The notes beneath the pieces were generated by a model. The model was not told the origin of the DNA. It saw only the letters and a list, made by a program, of their open reading frames with translations, and made no database searches. A program made the position numbers and the translations under genes. DNA of 64,000 nucleotides. Origin: Collinsella sp. TM10-22 (GTDB lineage: Bacteria; Actinomycetota; Coriobacteriia; Coriobacteriales; Coriobacteriaceae). The stretch lies in assembly GCF_003466125.1 (NCBI RefSeq), contig NZ_QSOC01000003.1, positions 186,001 to 250,000 of the forward strand. The letters are read 5' to 3'. Position 1 is the stretch's first letter. Every line of letters begins with the position of its first letter. Shown here piece after piece: positions 1-9,855 of this stretch.

Positions 1-503
1 TTGCTTCCGATGGACATATCGAACAAGTAGAGATAACGAGCTGTGGGCTCAATGGCGGAGCGCTTCCTTGCGGGCGCGCGTACCCGGCGAGTATTTGCTG
101 CTACTTGGTGGGGCCGGCCGGCGCGGTTCACTATTCCGGCAATCTGGAAATCGCCGATAACCATCCGGTGATTACCCAGGAAGTCGATGCGGGCTGTGTG
201 ACTTCGGCACGTACCCATGTGGCCAACCTCTGCGATGGAGCGGGCGTGGGCTACAAATACCTGGCGTTTTCCGGTGCGGAGCGCACGGTGGAGCTCGAGG
301 TGCGCGGGGATCTTGCCGGTGTGGTGAGTGTACGCTTGGACGCGCCGGATGGCGCTGAGTTGACGCGCGTCGAGCTCGTGCCAGGCGAGGGCTGGTGCAC
401 GGTGGTCGCATCCCTGACGAAGACCGTTGCCGGTGACCATGCACTCTACCTGGCTATCGAGGGCGTCGGTTCGGTCGATCTCGCCTCGTTTGCCGTCCTT
501 TAA
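1..503 (+). CDS. GH43-like glycosidase, C-terminal part with CBM6-like module (partial)
   Basis: The frame is open from base 3 to the TAA at 501-503 and has no convincing start, so the gene begins before the window. The first residues (DGHIEQVEITSCGLNGG) match the end of the GH43 xylosidase/arabinofuranosidase catalytic region. The following ~130 residues (VGYKYLAFSG, LEVRGDLAGVVSVRLD, HALYLAIEG) look like a CBM6-type beta-sandwich. By family, such enzymes remove arabinose or xylose from plant polysaccharides; the exact substrate cannot be told from this fragment. The next gene is a GH35-type enzyme on the same strand 122 bases downstream, so the two could be one operon. No signal peptide can be judged because the N-terminus is missing. 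Confidence 0.7.
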   Translation, partial: ASDGHIEQVEITSCGLNGGALPCGRAYPASICCYLVGPAGAVHYSGNLEIADNHPVITQEVDAGCVTSARTHVANLCDGAGVGYKYLAFSGAERTVELEVRGDLAGVVSVRLDAPDGAELTRVELVPGEGWCTVVASLTKTVAGDHALYLAIEGVGSVDLASFAVL

Positions 504-625
504 CCCATCTCCCATCGGAGGGGCGGGCTCGCACGGACGACAGGTAGGCCCTGGTCGCGCGTCCGGTGCTCTCAACACGGCTCGGCCCTCAGGGGGTTGA
601 AACAAAACGGAAGAATGGAGTTGCC

Positions 626-2224
626 ATGGCGGAGATTCCGCAGTTGTACACCTGTGCTGGCGGCGGGCAACGCCTGATGGTGGACGGCCGGCCCTATACG
701 CTGTTTGCGGGCGAGTGCCATAACTCCGCCTCGGGTGGGCGCCGCGCTTTTGCGGATGCTCTCGATCGCGCGCGGGCGCTCGGTATGAATACCGTGCTCG
801 CCCCGGTTACCTGGGAGCTTTTGGAGCCCGCAGAGGGCGAGTTTGACTTTGGCCAAGTGGACATGATGCTCGAGCTTGCCCGCGAGCGCGGGCTGCACCT
901 GGGCGTGCTGTGGTTTGGCGCGTACAAAAATGCGCAGTGCTACTATGCGCCCGCGTGGGTCAAACGCGATATCGAGCGTTTTCGCCGTGCGCAGATGGTG
1001 CCCGGGCAGAACAAGGTTCGCTATGCCGAGTTCCATAACTTTGAGATCACGGCGCTTTCGCTCTATTGCGAGGAGACGCGCGCGGCGGATGCCGGCGCCT
1101 ACGCGGCTTTGATGGCGCACCTGCGCGAGGTGGATGCGCAAGATCATACGGTGATACTCGTGCAGGTAGAAAACGAGTGCGGCCAGATGGTCGCGGCACG
1201 TGAGCACTCGCCTTGGGCGGATGCCGCCTTTGCGGAGAGCGTGCCTACGGAGCTGATCGAGGCGCTTGCGGTCGATCCTACCTCCCTGGCGTCTGAGCTT
1301 GCGGAAGCCCTTGAAGCGGGCGCCGGCTCTGGTTCGTGGGAACAGGTTTTTGGCGAGCATGCCGAGGAGATGTTTACCACCTACCACATGGCTCGCTACG
1401 TGGAGACGGTCGCCGCAGCGGGCCGCGCCGAGCATCCGCTGCCCACGGCCTGCAATTGCTGGCTCGACAAGGGTCACAAGCCTGGGCGCTTTCCCACGGG
1501 CGGTCCCAACCTGCGCGTGATGGGCGTGTGGAAGCATGCCGCCCCGAGCATCGACATGCTGGGCCCCGATATCTACATCCCGGCGTTTTGCAAGGTCTGC
1601 GACGGATATGCGTGCGAGGACAACCCGCTCTTTATCCCCGAGACCGCGACGCACGCCTACGCCGCCGCGCGCCAGGTCTGGGCGGTGGCCCATCACCATG
1701 CCCTGTGCTTCGCTCCTTTTGGCTACGAGGAGATGGGCGAGCCCTTTGGCGATTCGGCGGGTATTCTCTTTGGCATGGATACGAGCGACCCCGCTTTGCT
1801 CACGCCTCAGGACCGGGAGGAATATGCGGAGGTCACGCGTGGGCTGGCTCAGTTATTTGAACTTGCCGAGGACGATGCCGCGTACGCGACGCTCGATGCC
1901 GTGACGAGTGAGGTGGCAGCCGAGGGCCTGCTCGATATGGGTTCCATAGCAATTAAGGTGAGCTTTGATGAGGGTGCCCTGCCCGGTGCGTGTGCGGCCC
2001 TTCGCGCCGCCGACGGCGCCGTGTACCTGCTTGCGCTTCGTTGCGGCTTGGCGCTCGAGTCGCACGCGGCGGGTGAGCCGCATGTGGATGTGGCGTCGCT
2101 CGAGACGGGGACCGTTGAGAACGGCGCGTGGGTGCGCGACTGCCGTCTCAACGGCGACGAGGTCGCCATTATGCGCTATAGCTCTCCCGTGCTTCTTCGT
2201 TTGGAGGCCATCACGTACGCTTAG
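626..2224 (+). CDS. GH35-type beta-galactosidase-like glycosidase (DUF5597 subgroup)
   Basis: A 532-residue glycosidase with a TIM-barrel N-terminal half. The GH35 acid/base motif VQVENECG puts the catalytic glutamate at about E184, and the second glutamate lies in PLFIPETATHA (about E339). The pattern GMNTVLAPVTWELLEPAEG near the N-terminus is typical of GH35/GH42-like enzymes. The C-terminal ~150 residues are beta-rich, as in the DUF5597 subgroup. The ATG at 626 was chosen because GGAG at 617-620 lies five bases upstream; the longer reading from 566 has no such site. No signal peptide is visible, so it is probably cytoplasmic and acts on imported oligosaccharides. The substrate is uncertain: beta-galactosides by family, other beta-glycosides possible. 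Confidence 0.75.
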   Translation: MAEIPQLYTCAGGGQRLMVDGRPYTLFAGECHNSASGGRRAFADALDRARALGMNTVLAPVTWELLEPAEGEFDFGQVDMMLELARERGLHLGVLWFGAYKNAQCYYAPAWVKRDIERFRRAQMVPGQNKVRYAEFHNFEITALSLYCEETRAADAGAYAALMAHLREVDAQDHTVILVQVENECGQMVAAREHSPWADAAFAESVPTELIEALAVDPTSLASELAEALEAGAGSGSWEQVFGEHAEEMFTTYHMARYVETVAAAGRAEHPLPTACNCWLDKGHKPGRFPTGGPNLRVMGVWKHAAPSIDMLGPDIYIPAFCKVCDGYACEDNPLFIPETATHAYAAARQVWAVAHHHALCFAPFGYEEMGEPFGDSAGILFGMDTSDPALLTPQDREEYAEVTRGLAQLFELAEDDAAYATLDAVTSEVAAEGLLDMGSIAIKVSFDEGALPGACAALRAADGAVYLLALRCGLALESHAAGEPHVDVASLETGTVENGAWVRDCRLNGDEVAIMRYSSPVLLRLEAITYA

Positions 2225-2374
2225 CCGCAGTCATTGCCGCCCGGCCCCTCACTTCCTTTCCTTCCCGGGGACGGGTTCCTGTGGAGGAAAAACTTCGAGA
2301 GGCGAACCTGTTGCCAGGGGAGGAAGCGAGGTATCAGGAAGTGTCAGTCGCTGCGGGCGGATGAGGCCGTTGGG

Positions 2375-2435
2375 GCGAAAAGAAGTGTCGGCCTGCGTCG
2401 TTGCCGTTGAGTAGCGCGCTGCTTACGGGGATACT
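2375..2435 (+). promoter_or_regulatory. Candidate promoter region of the first GH1 gene with a 15-bp motif shared with the second GH1 gene
   Basis: GCGAAAAGAAGTGTC at 2375-2389 recurs exactly at 38340-38354, 82 and 83 bases before the respective GH1 start codons. Downstream here, TTGAGT (2407-2412) and GATACT (2430-2435) are separated by 17 bases and resemble a sigma-70-type promoter. A shared regulator is inferred, not shown. Confidence 0.4.
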
Positions 2436-2468
2436 GAAACCACGACAAACAGCGTGTGAAAGGATTGA

Positions 2469-3899
<1,431 letters not shown>

Positions 3900-3902
<3 letters not shown>

Positions 3903-4003
3903 GGGCACTGAGGCACTCAACCTTGGGGCTCCAACCCTCCTCGCGTACCTAAGTACGCTTCGTCGGGCTTGTCGCCCCCAATCTTGAGCACCTCAGGCCC
4001 TTA
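3900..4003 (+). repeat. Long modular hairpin element (copy 1 of 3)
   Basis: The segment folds on itself. The outer arm 3900-3920 (TAAGGGCACTGAGG...) pairs imperfectly with 3984-4003. The apex is GCGTAC-CTAA-GTACGC (3943-3958), nearly the same apex as in the element at 61834. It starts in the stop codon of the GH1 gene and lacks a clear U-run, so it may act as a processing or termination structure. Compare 21696-21805 and 61834-61942. Confidence 0.6.
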
Positions 4004-4060
4004 GGAGGTGGACCTGACCGCCGCATTTCGAAAGGCATGCTTTATAGCTTCCTAACCAAG

Positions 4061-4093
4061 GCGCCCGGCGAGCAGCTTATGCCCGCCGGGCGC
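4061..4093 (+). repeat. GC hairpin, left copy of a 30-bp direct repeat bracketing the ATPase gene
   Basis: GCGCCCGGCG at 4061-4070 pairs with CGCCGGGCGC at 4084-4093. Bases 4064-4093 are identical to 5563-5592 on the far side of the ATPase gene. It is followed by a TTTGTT tail, so it might also terminate transcription from upstream. Confidence 0.75.
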
Positions 4094-4198
4094 TTTGTTA
4101 AAAGAAGTGAAAGAAAGCCAAAGAAGTTAAGGCTTGCAAAAGAAGTTAAAACTTGCAAAATTAGTGAAAGCAGGATAGAGCTGACGGGGGAGTGTTCC

Positions 4199-5305
4199 AT
4201 GGATGTGCCCATTAATCCGTTTACGCCGACATTTGGCATCGTCCCGCCAATTATGGCCGGCCGCACGTATCTTATTAATGATGTTGTGCGAGCGCTCGAC
4301 CGCGGCCCCGGCGATCCCAACTTGGCAACAATCTATGTTGGCGCACGAGGAACAGGTAAAACGGCCCTGCTCTCATACCTTAGCTCCGAGGCGCAAAGGC
4401 ATGGTTGGATTTCGGTTGGCGTGGCTGCTGCTCCTGGAATGCTGGAAGACATTTACGAGCAAACGCGTGAAGTTGCGGCTGAGTATATCGATAGCGGCTT
4501 AAATCCTAGGCTCAGAGGTTTGAGTGTGGGCCAGCTATTTAGCGTGGAATGGGAGCCGGAGCAGGCACCTTCGGCAAACTGGCGCACGCGGATGACTCGC
4601 CTTATAAAAGCTTTGGACAAATATGACATCGGTTTGCTGTTCACGATCGATGAGGTGTCGGCTTCGTTCGATGAAATGATTAGTTTTGCCTCTACGTACC
4701 AGATGTTTGTGCGCGAAGGCCGACGTGTGGGAGTGCTGATGGCGGGGCTGCCGCATCAGGTGTCAATGCTGCTGCGCAACCAGTCCGTTTCATTTTTGCG
4801 TCGATCAGTTCAGCACCACTTGGGGAATATTAGTGACAAGGAAATTGCCGTTGCATTGAAGGAGACCATCGAGGGCGGTGGCAGGCGCGTGAGTGCTGAC
4901 GGCCTTCAGAAGATGGTAGATGCCATCGGCGGTTTTCCGTTTCTTATGCAGCTCGTCGGTTTCCGCTCTTGGGATATACGGCCTCAGGCAGAAGAGATAA
5001 CCGCCCAAGATGCTGCAAGGGGCATTGCGCTTGCGCGTTCTGACATGGAACAGCGCGTGTTGGCGCCGACGTATTACGAACTGTCCGAAGGCGATAAAGC
5101 GTTCTTGGAGGCAATGCTTGCAGACGGGGGCGAGAGCAAGATTGCGGACGTTGCAGAGCGAATGGGCGTAAAGAGCAATTATGCGTCGCAATACCGCGCT
5201 CGCCTGATTGAGCAAGGGATTATTGGTGAGCGCGGCCGAGGAAGGGTTGGCTTTGACCTTCCGTATTTTAAGGAATACCTAGAGGAGACCCTCGCTGTCG
5301 ATTAG
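4199..5305 (+). CDS. AAA ATPase with C-terminal winged helix (ORC/AAA_16-like), unknown role
   Basis: A 368-residue protein. The P-loop GARGTGKT is at about residues 48-55 and the Walker B stretch LLFTIDE ends near D151-E152. After the lid region, the last ~70 residues (DKAFLEAML...IADVAERMGVKSNYASQYRARL) form a winged-helix DNA-binding domain. This architecture is shared with ORC1/Cdc6-like and STAND-type ATPases often seen in actinobacterial accessory regions; the function is unknown. ATG 4199 has GGGGGAG six bases upstream, so the longer reading from 4037, which would translate the hairpin repeat, was rejected. Codon use is visibly more AT-rich than the neighbours, and identical 30-bp repeats flank the gene, both suggesting acquisition. 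It could be a toxin-antitoxin or defence regulator, but nothing here proves that. Confidence 0.7.
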   Translation: MDVPINPFTPTFGIVPPIMAGRTYLINDVVRALDRGPGDPNLATIYVGARGTGKTALLSYLSSEAQRHGWISVGVAAAPGMLEDIYEQTREVAAEYIDSGLNPRLRGLSVGQLFSVEWEPEQAPSANWRTRMTRLIKALDKYDIGLLFTIDEVSASFDEMISFASTYQMFVREGRRVGVLMAGLPHQVSMLLRNQSVSFLRRSVQHHLGNISDKEIAVALKETIEGGGRRVSADGLQKMVDAIGGFPFLMQLVGFRSWDIRPQAEEITAQDAARGIALARSDMEQRVLAPTYYELSEGDKAFLEAMLADGGESKIADVAERMGVKSNYASQYRARLIEQGIIGERGRGRVGFDLPYFKEYLEETLAVD

Positions 5306-5356
5306 TCATTGGGGGACGTTCTTGTTTGACTGGTCGTTTAAGAACACCCAATGACT
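5304..5356 (+). repeat. GGGGACGTTCTT-family palindromic repeat (copy 1)
   Basis: AGTCATTGGG at the left pairs with CCCAATGACT at 5347-5356, with ACGTTCTT and AAGAAC inside the arms. It overlaps the stop codon of the ATPase gene. Related copies lie at 14275, 15915, 21849 and 33390. REP-like behaviour is inferred. Confidence 0.65.
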
Positions 5357-5390
5357 ACTTGCCTAATTATCACCATTGTTTACCAGTACG

Positions 5391-5450
5391 TTTAACCAAA
5401 TATACAGTTACTATTTAACCAAATATCAATTCTTTGGTTAACCATATTTA
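5391..5450 (+). promoter_or_regulatory. Repeated TTTAACCAAATAT sites upstream of the sensor operon
   Basis: TTTAACCAAATAT occurs at 5391-5403 and again at 5414-5426, 23 bases apart. A third related, partly inverted site with TTTGGTTAACC lies at 5433-5443. The stretch is AT-rich within a GC-rich region. Regularly spaced half-sites like these suggest binding of a regulator, possibly the NarL-type protein encoded at 9039. The 5306-5662 gap also holds repeats at 5304 and 5563. Confidence 0.35.
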
Positions 5451-5562
5451 CGCATTTCAATTAACGAAACAGATTAAACATGTAGTGTTTGAGTTGGTAC
5501 TTGGGAAATCTCTCGCTGGGCAATCCGTTGCTACGGCTGAGGCCTCTTCGTCGAACCGATCC

Positions 5563-5592
5563 CCCGGCGAGCAGCTTATGCCCGCCGGGCGC
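5563..5592 (+). repeat. GC hairpin, right copy of the 30-bp direct repeat
   Basis: These 30 bases are identical to 4064-4093. The stem CCCGGCG / CGCCGGG is kept but the T-rich tail is not. The two copies enclose 1.47 kb containing the AAA ATPase gene. Confidence 0.75.
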
Positions 5593-5662
5593 CTTGCCGT
5601 CTGCGGATTTTGGGACATGTGGCCCGATTTTTGGGCCCATCTGTCGGTACACTAAAAGCACT

Positions 5663-7546
5663 ATGGGTACCCGCGAGCGACATATCGGTCACGCGGCCGC
5701 CCGATCCGCACCCGCGGCGGATCCCAGGGGCGGCAAGCTCTTTGCCATGCCGCGATTCCTTGTTGGCATATCGCATCGTGTATACCGCCGCCGCGTCTTT
5801 GCTATCGCCGGCGCCATCACCGCGCTGTTCCTTATGCTTTTAGCGGTCTTGCCGGCGCTGTTCGCCTCGGACCCCAAGCTTTCCAACACCGTGCCCGTCT
5901 ATGGTGAGGTGTCCAAAGAGGTCGCGGACGAGCTCGCTCATACGAGCTCCTTTCCGCTACTTGTCGCCGCAGTCACGTTTTCAATCTGGGGCGTTCTCGC
6001 TTACCTGCGCTGCCTGGACTATGTGTTGCGCCGCCGCCTTGTTGCCATCGCTGCCATCTGCGCCCTGTGGATGATTGAGGTCATCTTTAAGTACAAATCA
6101 TTCACGCCAAGCTACGCCACGCTGCTTTGGTACCTGTACTACGTGCCCATGACGCTCATCCCGCTGCTCTTTCAGCTATGCGGCATGCGCCTCGCGGGTG
6201 TGGAGCAACATCGCGCGGGCCGCCGCTACCGCACGGCCTTGTGGATTACGGCCGCCCTGCTTATCGCGTTTGTGCTCACCAACGATTGGCACCGGCAGAT
6301 ATTCCACTTTGACCGCGCAAGCGAAACCTGGAGCAACGACTACACGTATGGCTGGGGTTACTTTCTCTTTCTGGCGTGGACGGCTTTTAACATCGTTGCC
6401 TTTTTTGTCCTGGTGGGACGGTCCTCGTCTTATAGAATTCAGCGCTTTTCGGGCACGGCGGCACTCGTGTTGCTGGGCGGTGCGTTCTTTGCCGCTTCGT
6501 ATGCCCTGCGTGTGCCCTGGGCGTGGAAACTCAACCTTTCGCTGGTCTATTGCGTGCTGTGCGTAGTAACACTCGAAATTTGCCTCGATTGCGGCGTCAT
6601 CCCGTCGTATCACGATATCGCCGGCATCTTCGATACCCTGCCGCTCGACCTCAAGGTCCTGACGCGCGACTTGCAGGCGGCATATGCCACGCCGATGTCG
6701 GGACCAATCACGCCAGATGTGCGCGAAGAGCTTCGTTCGCAGGAGTACGGGCGTGCCCACGCCTTTACCGTGGCGTCTGCCCCCGATGTGATGTATCGAG
6801 CTTTTCCGCTGCTGGGCGGGTCGGCTCTCCTTGCCCAGGAGGTCTCGGAGCTCAACGAGCTCAATCGCGAGCTGGCGTATCGGCGTATGGAACTGCAACG
6901 TCAAAACGAACTGCTCGCGGCAGACTATGACCTTAAGGCGCATTTGGCAGACCAGGAGGCCGAGGCGCTGCTGGTTCAAGATGTGGACCGGGCGCTTGCC
7001 CGCGCGCTCGATGAGATGTACAGCCTGCTGAGCTCGCTGCCTCCGCTTACCGACGAGGCGTCCTCGCATGAGCGTTACCGCATGCTGCAGTGCGCCAAAA
7101 TGCTCGTTGCCTATTGCAAGCGCAAAGGGTCACTTACGCTGGCGCAGCACGAGGAGAGCGGCTTTGACCGCGACCGTATTCAGCTGATTGCCAACGAGCT
7201 CGCAAGCGATCTGCGCACCATCGATGTCGACTGCGCCTCGATTGTCGCCATACGCCGCCCACTGCACGCCAGTACGGTAAGCGCGCTGTACGACTGCGTG
7301 TACGACTTTGCGTTTTTTGCCTACACCACCGATCATCCGGCGCTTATGTATCACTTGGGCGACCACGACTCGTGCAGTGTCGAGCTGCGCGCCACGCTCT
7401 TTTCCAACGATGAGGACGATCTTTCGCAGACGCCCGCTGCACAAGAGCTCGAAAGCGCTCTGCAAGGGCGCAACGTGGCATACCGCCTTGAGGGCGAGCC
7501 CGGCCAGCTGCGCATGATCGTCTTGATGCCGCGGACGGGTGAGTGA
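5663..7546 (+). CDS. 7TM membrane sensor protein (His_kinase_N_7TM-like), degenerate kinase half
   Basis: About 627 residues from ATG 5663. The first ~300 residues hold roughly seven to eight hydrophobic segments (for example AGAITALFLMLLAVLPAL, TALWITAALLIAFVL), like the histidine-kinase N-terminal 7TM region. A charged, coiled segment follows (ELNELNRELAYRRMELQRQNE), then a cytoplasmic domain of ~180 residues with no recognisable H-box, N-box or glycine-rich ATP lid. It overlaps the next gene, a kinase with a full ATPase domain, by four bases, so the two likely form one sensing unit. The start is uncertain: ATG 5663 and ATG 5747 are both possible and neither has a strong ribosome site. Family assignment is by topology; sensing role is inferred. 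Confidence 0.65.
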   Translation: MGTRERHIGHAAARSAPAADPRGGKLFAMPRFLVGISHRVYRRRVFAIAGAITALFLMLLAVLPALFASDPKLSNTVPVYGEVSKEVADELAHTSSFPLLVAAVTFSIWGVLAYLRCLDYVLRRRLVAIAAICALWMIEVIFKYKSFTPSYATLLWYLYYVPMTLIPLLFQLCGMRLAGVEQHRAGRRYRTALWITAALLIAFVLTNDWHRQIFHFDRASETWSNDYTYGWGYFLFLAWTAFNIVAFFVLVGRSSSYRIQRFSGTAALVLLGGAFFAASYALRVPWAWKLNLSLVYCVLCVVTLEICLDCGVIPSYHDIAGIFDTLPLDLKVLTRDLQAAYATPMSGPITPDVREELRSQEYGRAHAFTVASAPDVMYRAFPLLGGSALLAQEVSELNELNRELAYRRMELQRQNELLAADYDLKAHLADQEAEALLVQDVDRALARALDEMYSLLSSLPPLTDEASSHERYRMLQCAKMLVAYCKRKGSLTLAQHEESGFDRDRIQLIANELASDLRTIDVDCASIVAIRRPLHASTVSALYDCVYDFAFFAYTTDHPALMYHLGDHDSCSVELRATLFSNDEDDLSQTPAAQELESALQGRNVAYRLEGEPGQLRMIVLMPRTGE

Positions 7547-9027
7547 CGATGCAGATTTCGCTCATCCTTCCCCAAATCGTTGCGCTCGATGTTGTCTTTG
7601 CCCTGGCTGCGTGTCTGCAGACGATCCACGTCCCGCTCATCGCATCGCGCCGCTCGTCCTATAACCGTAAGGTGATTTGCGCCTACGAGACGAGCCTTGT
7701 GCTTCACCTGATGATTTCGGCGCTCATCTTATTCGCGTCGTCTGGCTCGTATCTGGTGGCGCCGCTTGACGTTTGCGCCAGGGCAATGGGCGGAGTGCTG
7801 TGGCTCAATGCCGCGATCTTTGCCTATGGCGTGGTCCTTATGGTGCACTATCGTCGCCCTATCATGCTGGCCGAGCTGCTGCTTGTTGTCGCCGTTACAC
7901 CGCCGGTGGTTTTTGCCATGGGCTCGGCGTGGGCCGTTGTCCTTATCGCAGAGGGAGCGTTCTTCCTGTTCCGCTCCATCGCAGCGCTTTTGATGGACGT
8001 CCGTAACCGCCAGGAGGACATCACCGCGTTCTCGACGATTGAAACCATCAACGTGATTCCCGTGGGCATTCTGTATCTAGACCCGAGGGGCCATCCGCTG
8101 CTCATGAACCGCTGCATGCGCAAAAACCTGGTGGAGCTTCATATGCCCACCGACCTAGGCGATATGAGCGGTACATGGAACGACCTGCGCAAACTCAGTA
8201 TGCAAATGCCCGAAAGCAGCCAGAGCCGCGTGCGCATCAATTTAGACCGCTTTGGTGAGGCGCGCGTTGTGGTCGAGGTTTCTCCCGCCGAGATTCGCCT
8301 GTTTGTGTGCGATGACGTTATGGTCTCGGGCCGTTCGTTCGAGCGCATAATCGGTCTGGATGTGACAGAGTATGCGCATGCGCATGACCGCCTGGCGCAG
8401 GCCAACCACCTGCTTGCGCTTGCGGGCAAAGAGCTCCAGGCTCAGATCGAAGAAGTCAAAAAAGTTGCCGACAACGCGGCTTATCTGCGCATGCGTGCCC
8501 GCGTTCACGATGTGATCGGCCAGCGCCTGTCTATCCTCCATCGCTATCTGGAGGAGGGGCGTTTGGACGACGAGTCGCTCGAGCAGATTGACCCGTTGCT
8601 GCGCTCAATCGCCGCCGATCTGCGCCGTGGCGGTGCCGGCGAGCCTTCGGAGCAGCTGGGCGATATCGTCCACGCCTTCGGCCTGGTGAGCGTGCAGATC
8701 GATGTCGAGGGTGCACTGCCCCAGGATGCACGTGTCGCCGCAGCATTCTTGCAGATTATCCGCGAAGCCTCGACCAATGCTACCAAGCATGCGCAGGCAC
8801 ATCAGGTCCACGTGCGCCTGTGGCAGGAGGGGACGGATGCTGGTGCCGTCGCGCACATGACTATTTCTAACGACGGGTCCCCAGCCCCCGTATCGTATCG
8901 CGAAGGAACGGGTATCCCAGGTATGAGGCGTGTCGCGCAAGATCTGGGCGGCAGCTTGGAAGTCCGCCCCGCCCCGCCCTTTACGCTTGCGGTATCCATT
9001 CCGCTGCACTCCAACGCCACGGTCTAA
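7543..9027 (+). CDS. Membrane sensor histidine kinase (HisKA_3 / NarL-partner type)
   Basis: 494 residues. The N-terminal ~150 residues hold five to six hydrophobic segments, then a PAS-like linker. The dimerisation/phosphorylation helix contains RARVHDVIGQRLS, the HisKA_3 H-box, with the conserved His followed by Asp. The C-terminal HATPase domain has the N-box in REASTNATKHAQA and a G-box in GTGIPGMRRVAQDLGG. It would autophosphorylate on His and pass phosphate to the NarL-type regulator that starts 11 bases downstream. Two starts are possible: GTG 7543, which overlaps the upstream stop, or ATG 7549. Translational coupling is likely for both. Confidence 0.85.
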   Translation: MTMQISLILPQIVALDVVFALAACLQTIHVPLIASRRSSYNRKVICAYETSLVLHLMISALILFASSGSYLVAPLDVCARAMGGVLWLNAAIFAYGVVLMVHYRRPIMLAELLLVVAVTPPVVFAMGSAWAVVLIAEGAFFLFRSIAALLMDVRNRQEDITAFSTIETINVIPVGILYLDPRGHPLLMNRCMRKNLVELHMPTDLGDMSGTWNDLRKLSMQMPESSQSRVRINLDRFGEARVVVEVSPAEIRLFVCDDVMVSGRSFERIIGLDVTEYAHAHDRLAQANHLLALAGKELQAQIEEVKKVADNAAYLRMRARVHDVIGQRLSILHRYLEEGRLDDESLEQIDPLLRSIAADLRRGGAGEPSEQLGDIVHAFGLVSVQIDVEGALPQDARVAAAFLQIIREASTNATKHAQAHQVHVRLWQEGTDAGAVAHMTISNDGSPAPVSYREGTGIPGMRRVAQDLGGSLEVRPAPPFTLAVSIPLHSNATV

Positions 9028-9038
9028 AGGAGAAGCTC

Positions 9039-9662
9039 ATGATCCGCGTGCTCATCGTCGAAGACCAGGCCATCTTGCGCGAGAGTCTCGCACGCTCCGT
9101 TGGCGACCAGTCCGATATGACCGTTGTCGCCGCGATAGCCGATGCTTCCGAAGCCCTCGATGTCGTGCTCAAGGAGCGCCCGGACATGATACTGATGGAC
9201 GTGTGCACCGAGCACGATTCCAATGGCATCGTGGCGGCAGCGCGTATTAAAGAGGAACTGCCCGAGTGCCGTGTCATCATTATGACGGGTATGCCCGAGA
9301 TCACCTTTGTCGATCAGGCGCGCGAGGCGGGCGTCGATAGCTTTGTGTACAAGAATGTCGGTATCGACGAGCTGTTTGGCGTGATGCGCTCCACGCTGGC
9401 GGGCTACTGCACGTTTCCCAAACCGCCCGAGAGCATTTTCTCGGGCACGGCGGCCCTCGATGATGTTGAGCTGTCGATTTTGCGCCTTGCCTGCGAGGGC
9501 AAGAGTCGTCGCGAGATCGCGGCCGAGCTGTTTATGAGCGAGGGCACCGTCAAGCGCCGCATCTCGGAGATTCTGAGCAAGACCGGCTACGACAATATCA
9601 TGCGCCTGGCCGTGCATGCGGTGACCGAGGGCAGCATCGTCCCCAATATGGAGCGTCCGTAA
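9039..9662 (+). CDS. NarL/FixJ-family response regulator
   Basis: 207 residues. The receiver domain (residues 1-120) has the acidic pair E8-D9, phospho-acceptor D54 in ILMDVCTEHD, a Thr switch residue in MTGMPE and Lys in VYKNVG. The C-terminal LuxR-type HTH (about 140-200) reads LSILRLACEGKSRREIAAEL...GTVKRRISEIL. It is the output of the preceding kinase pair. AAAGGAG at 9027-9033 fixes the ATG at 9039. Targets are not shown; the repeated TTTAACCAAATAT sites upstream of the operon are candidates. Confidence 0.9.
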   Translation: MIRVLIVEDQAILRESLARSVGDQSDMTVVAAIADASEALDVVLKERPDMILMDVCTEHDSNGIVAAARIKEELPECRVIIMTGMPEITFVDQAREAGVDSFVYKNVGIDELFGVMRSTLAGYCTFPKPPESIFSGTAALDDVELSILRLACEGKSRREIAAELFMSEGTVKRRISEILSKTGYDNIMRLAVHAVTEGSIVPNMERP

Positions 9663-9697
9663 TCGATGCTCTCGACCGCGCTTCGACGCTAAAAAGC

Positions 9698-9742
9698 AGG
9701 CCGCCCGCCGCATCGCACCTGGAATCGGCGGGCGGCCTGTTT
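9698..9742 (+). terminator. Rho-independent terminator after the two-component operon
   Basis: A perfect 13-bp stem, AGGCCGCCCGCCG (9698-9710) and CGGCGGGCGGCCT (9726-9738), is followed by GTTT. The opposite strand has CTTTTTAG after the stem, so it may work in both directions. Confidence 0.85.
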
Positions 9743-9773
9743 GCGTGGGCAGAGCGTTGCGACGCAAAGCGAC

Positions 9774-9802
9774 GGGGCCGCAGAATCATTTCCTGCGGCC
9801 CC
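9774..9802 (-). terminator. Hairpin downstream of the lipoprotein gene
   Basis: GGGGCCGCAG (9774-9783) pairs with CTGCGGCCCC (9793-9802). It lies 54 bases after the stop codon of the minus-strand lipoprotein gene. A U-run is lacking, so termination here is less certain than at 9698. Confidence 0.55.
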
Positions 9803-9855
9803 GTCTGGTACGCGCGCGGGTTTGTCCGCCAATCCGCGGCTGTCGATGTCTGTCG

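Noticed and set aside
566..625. Upstream start of the GH35-type gene
   Set aside because: There is no ribosome site and the added residues do not look like a signal or domain; ATG 626 has GGAG at five bases.
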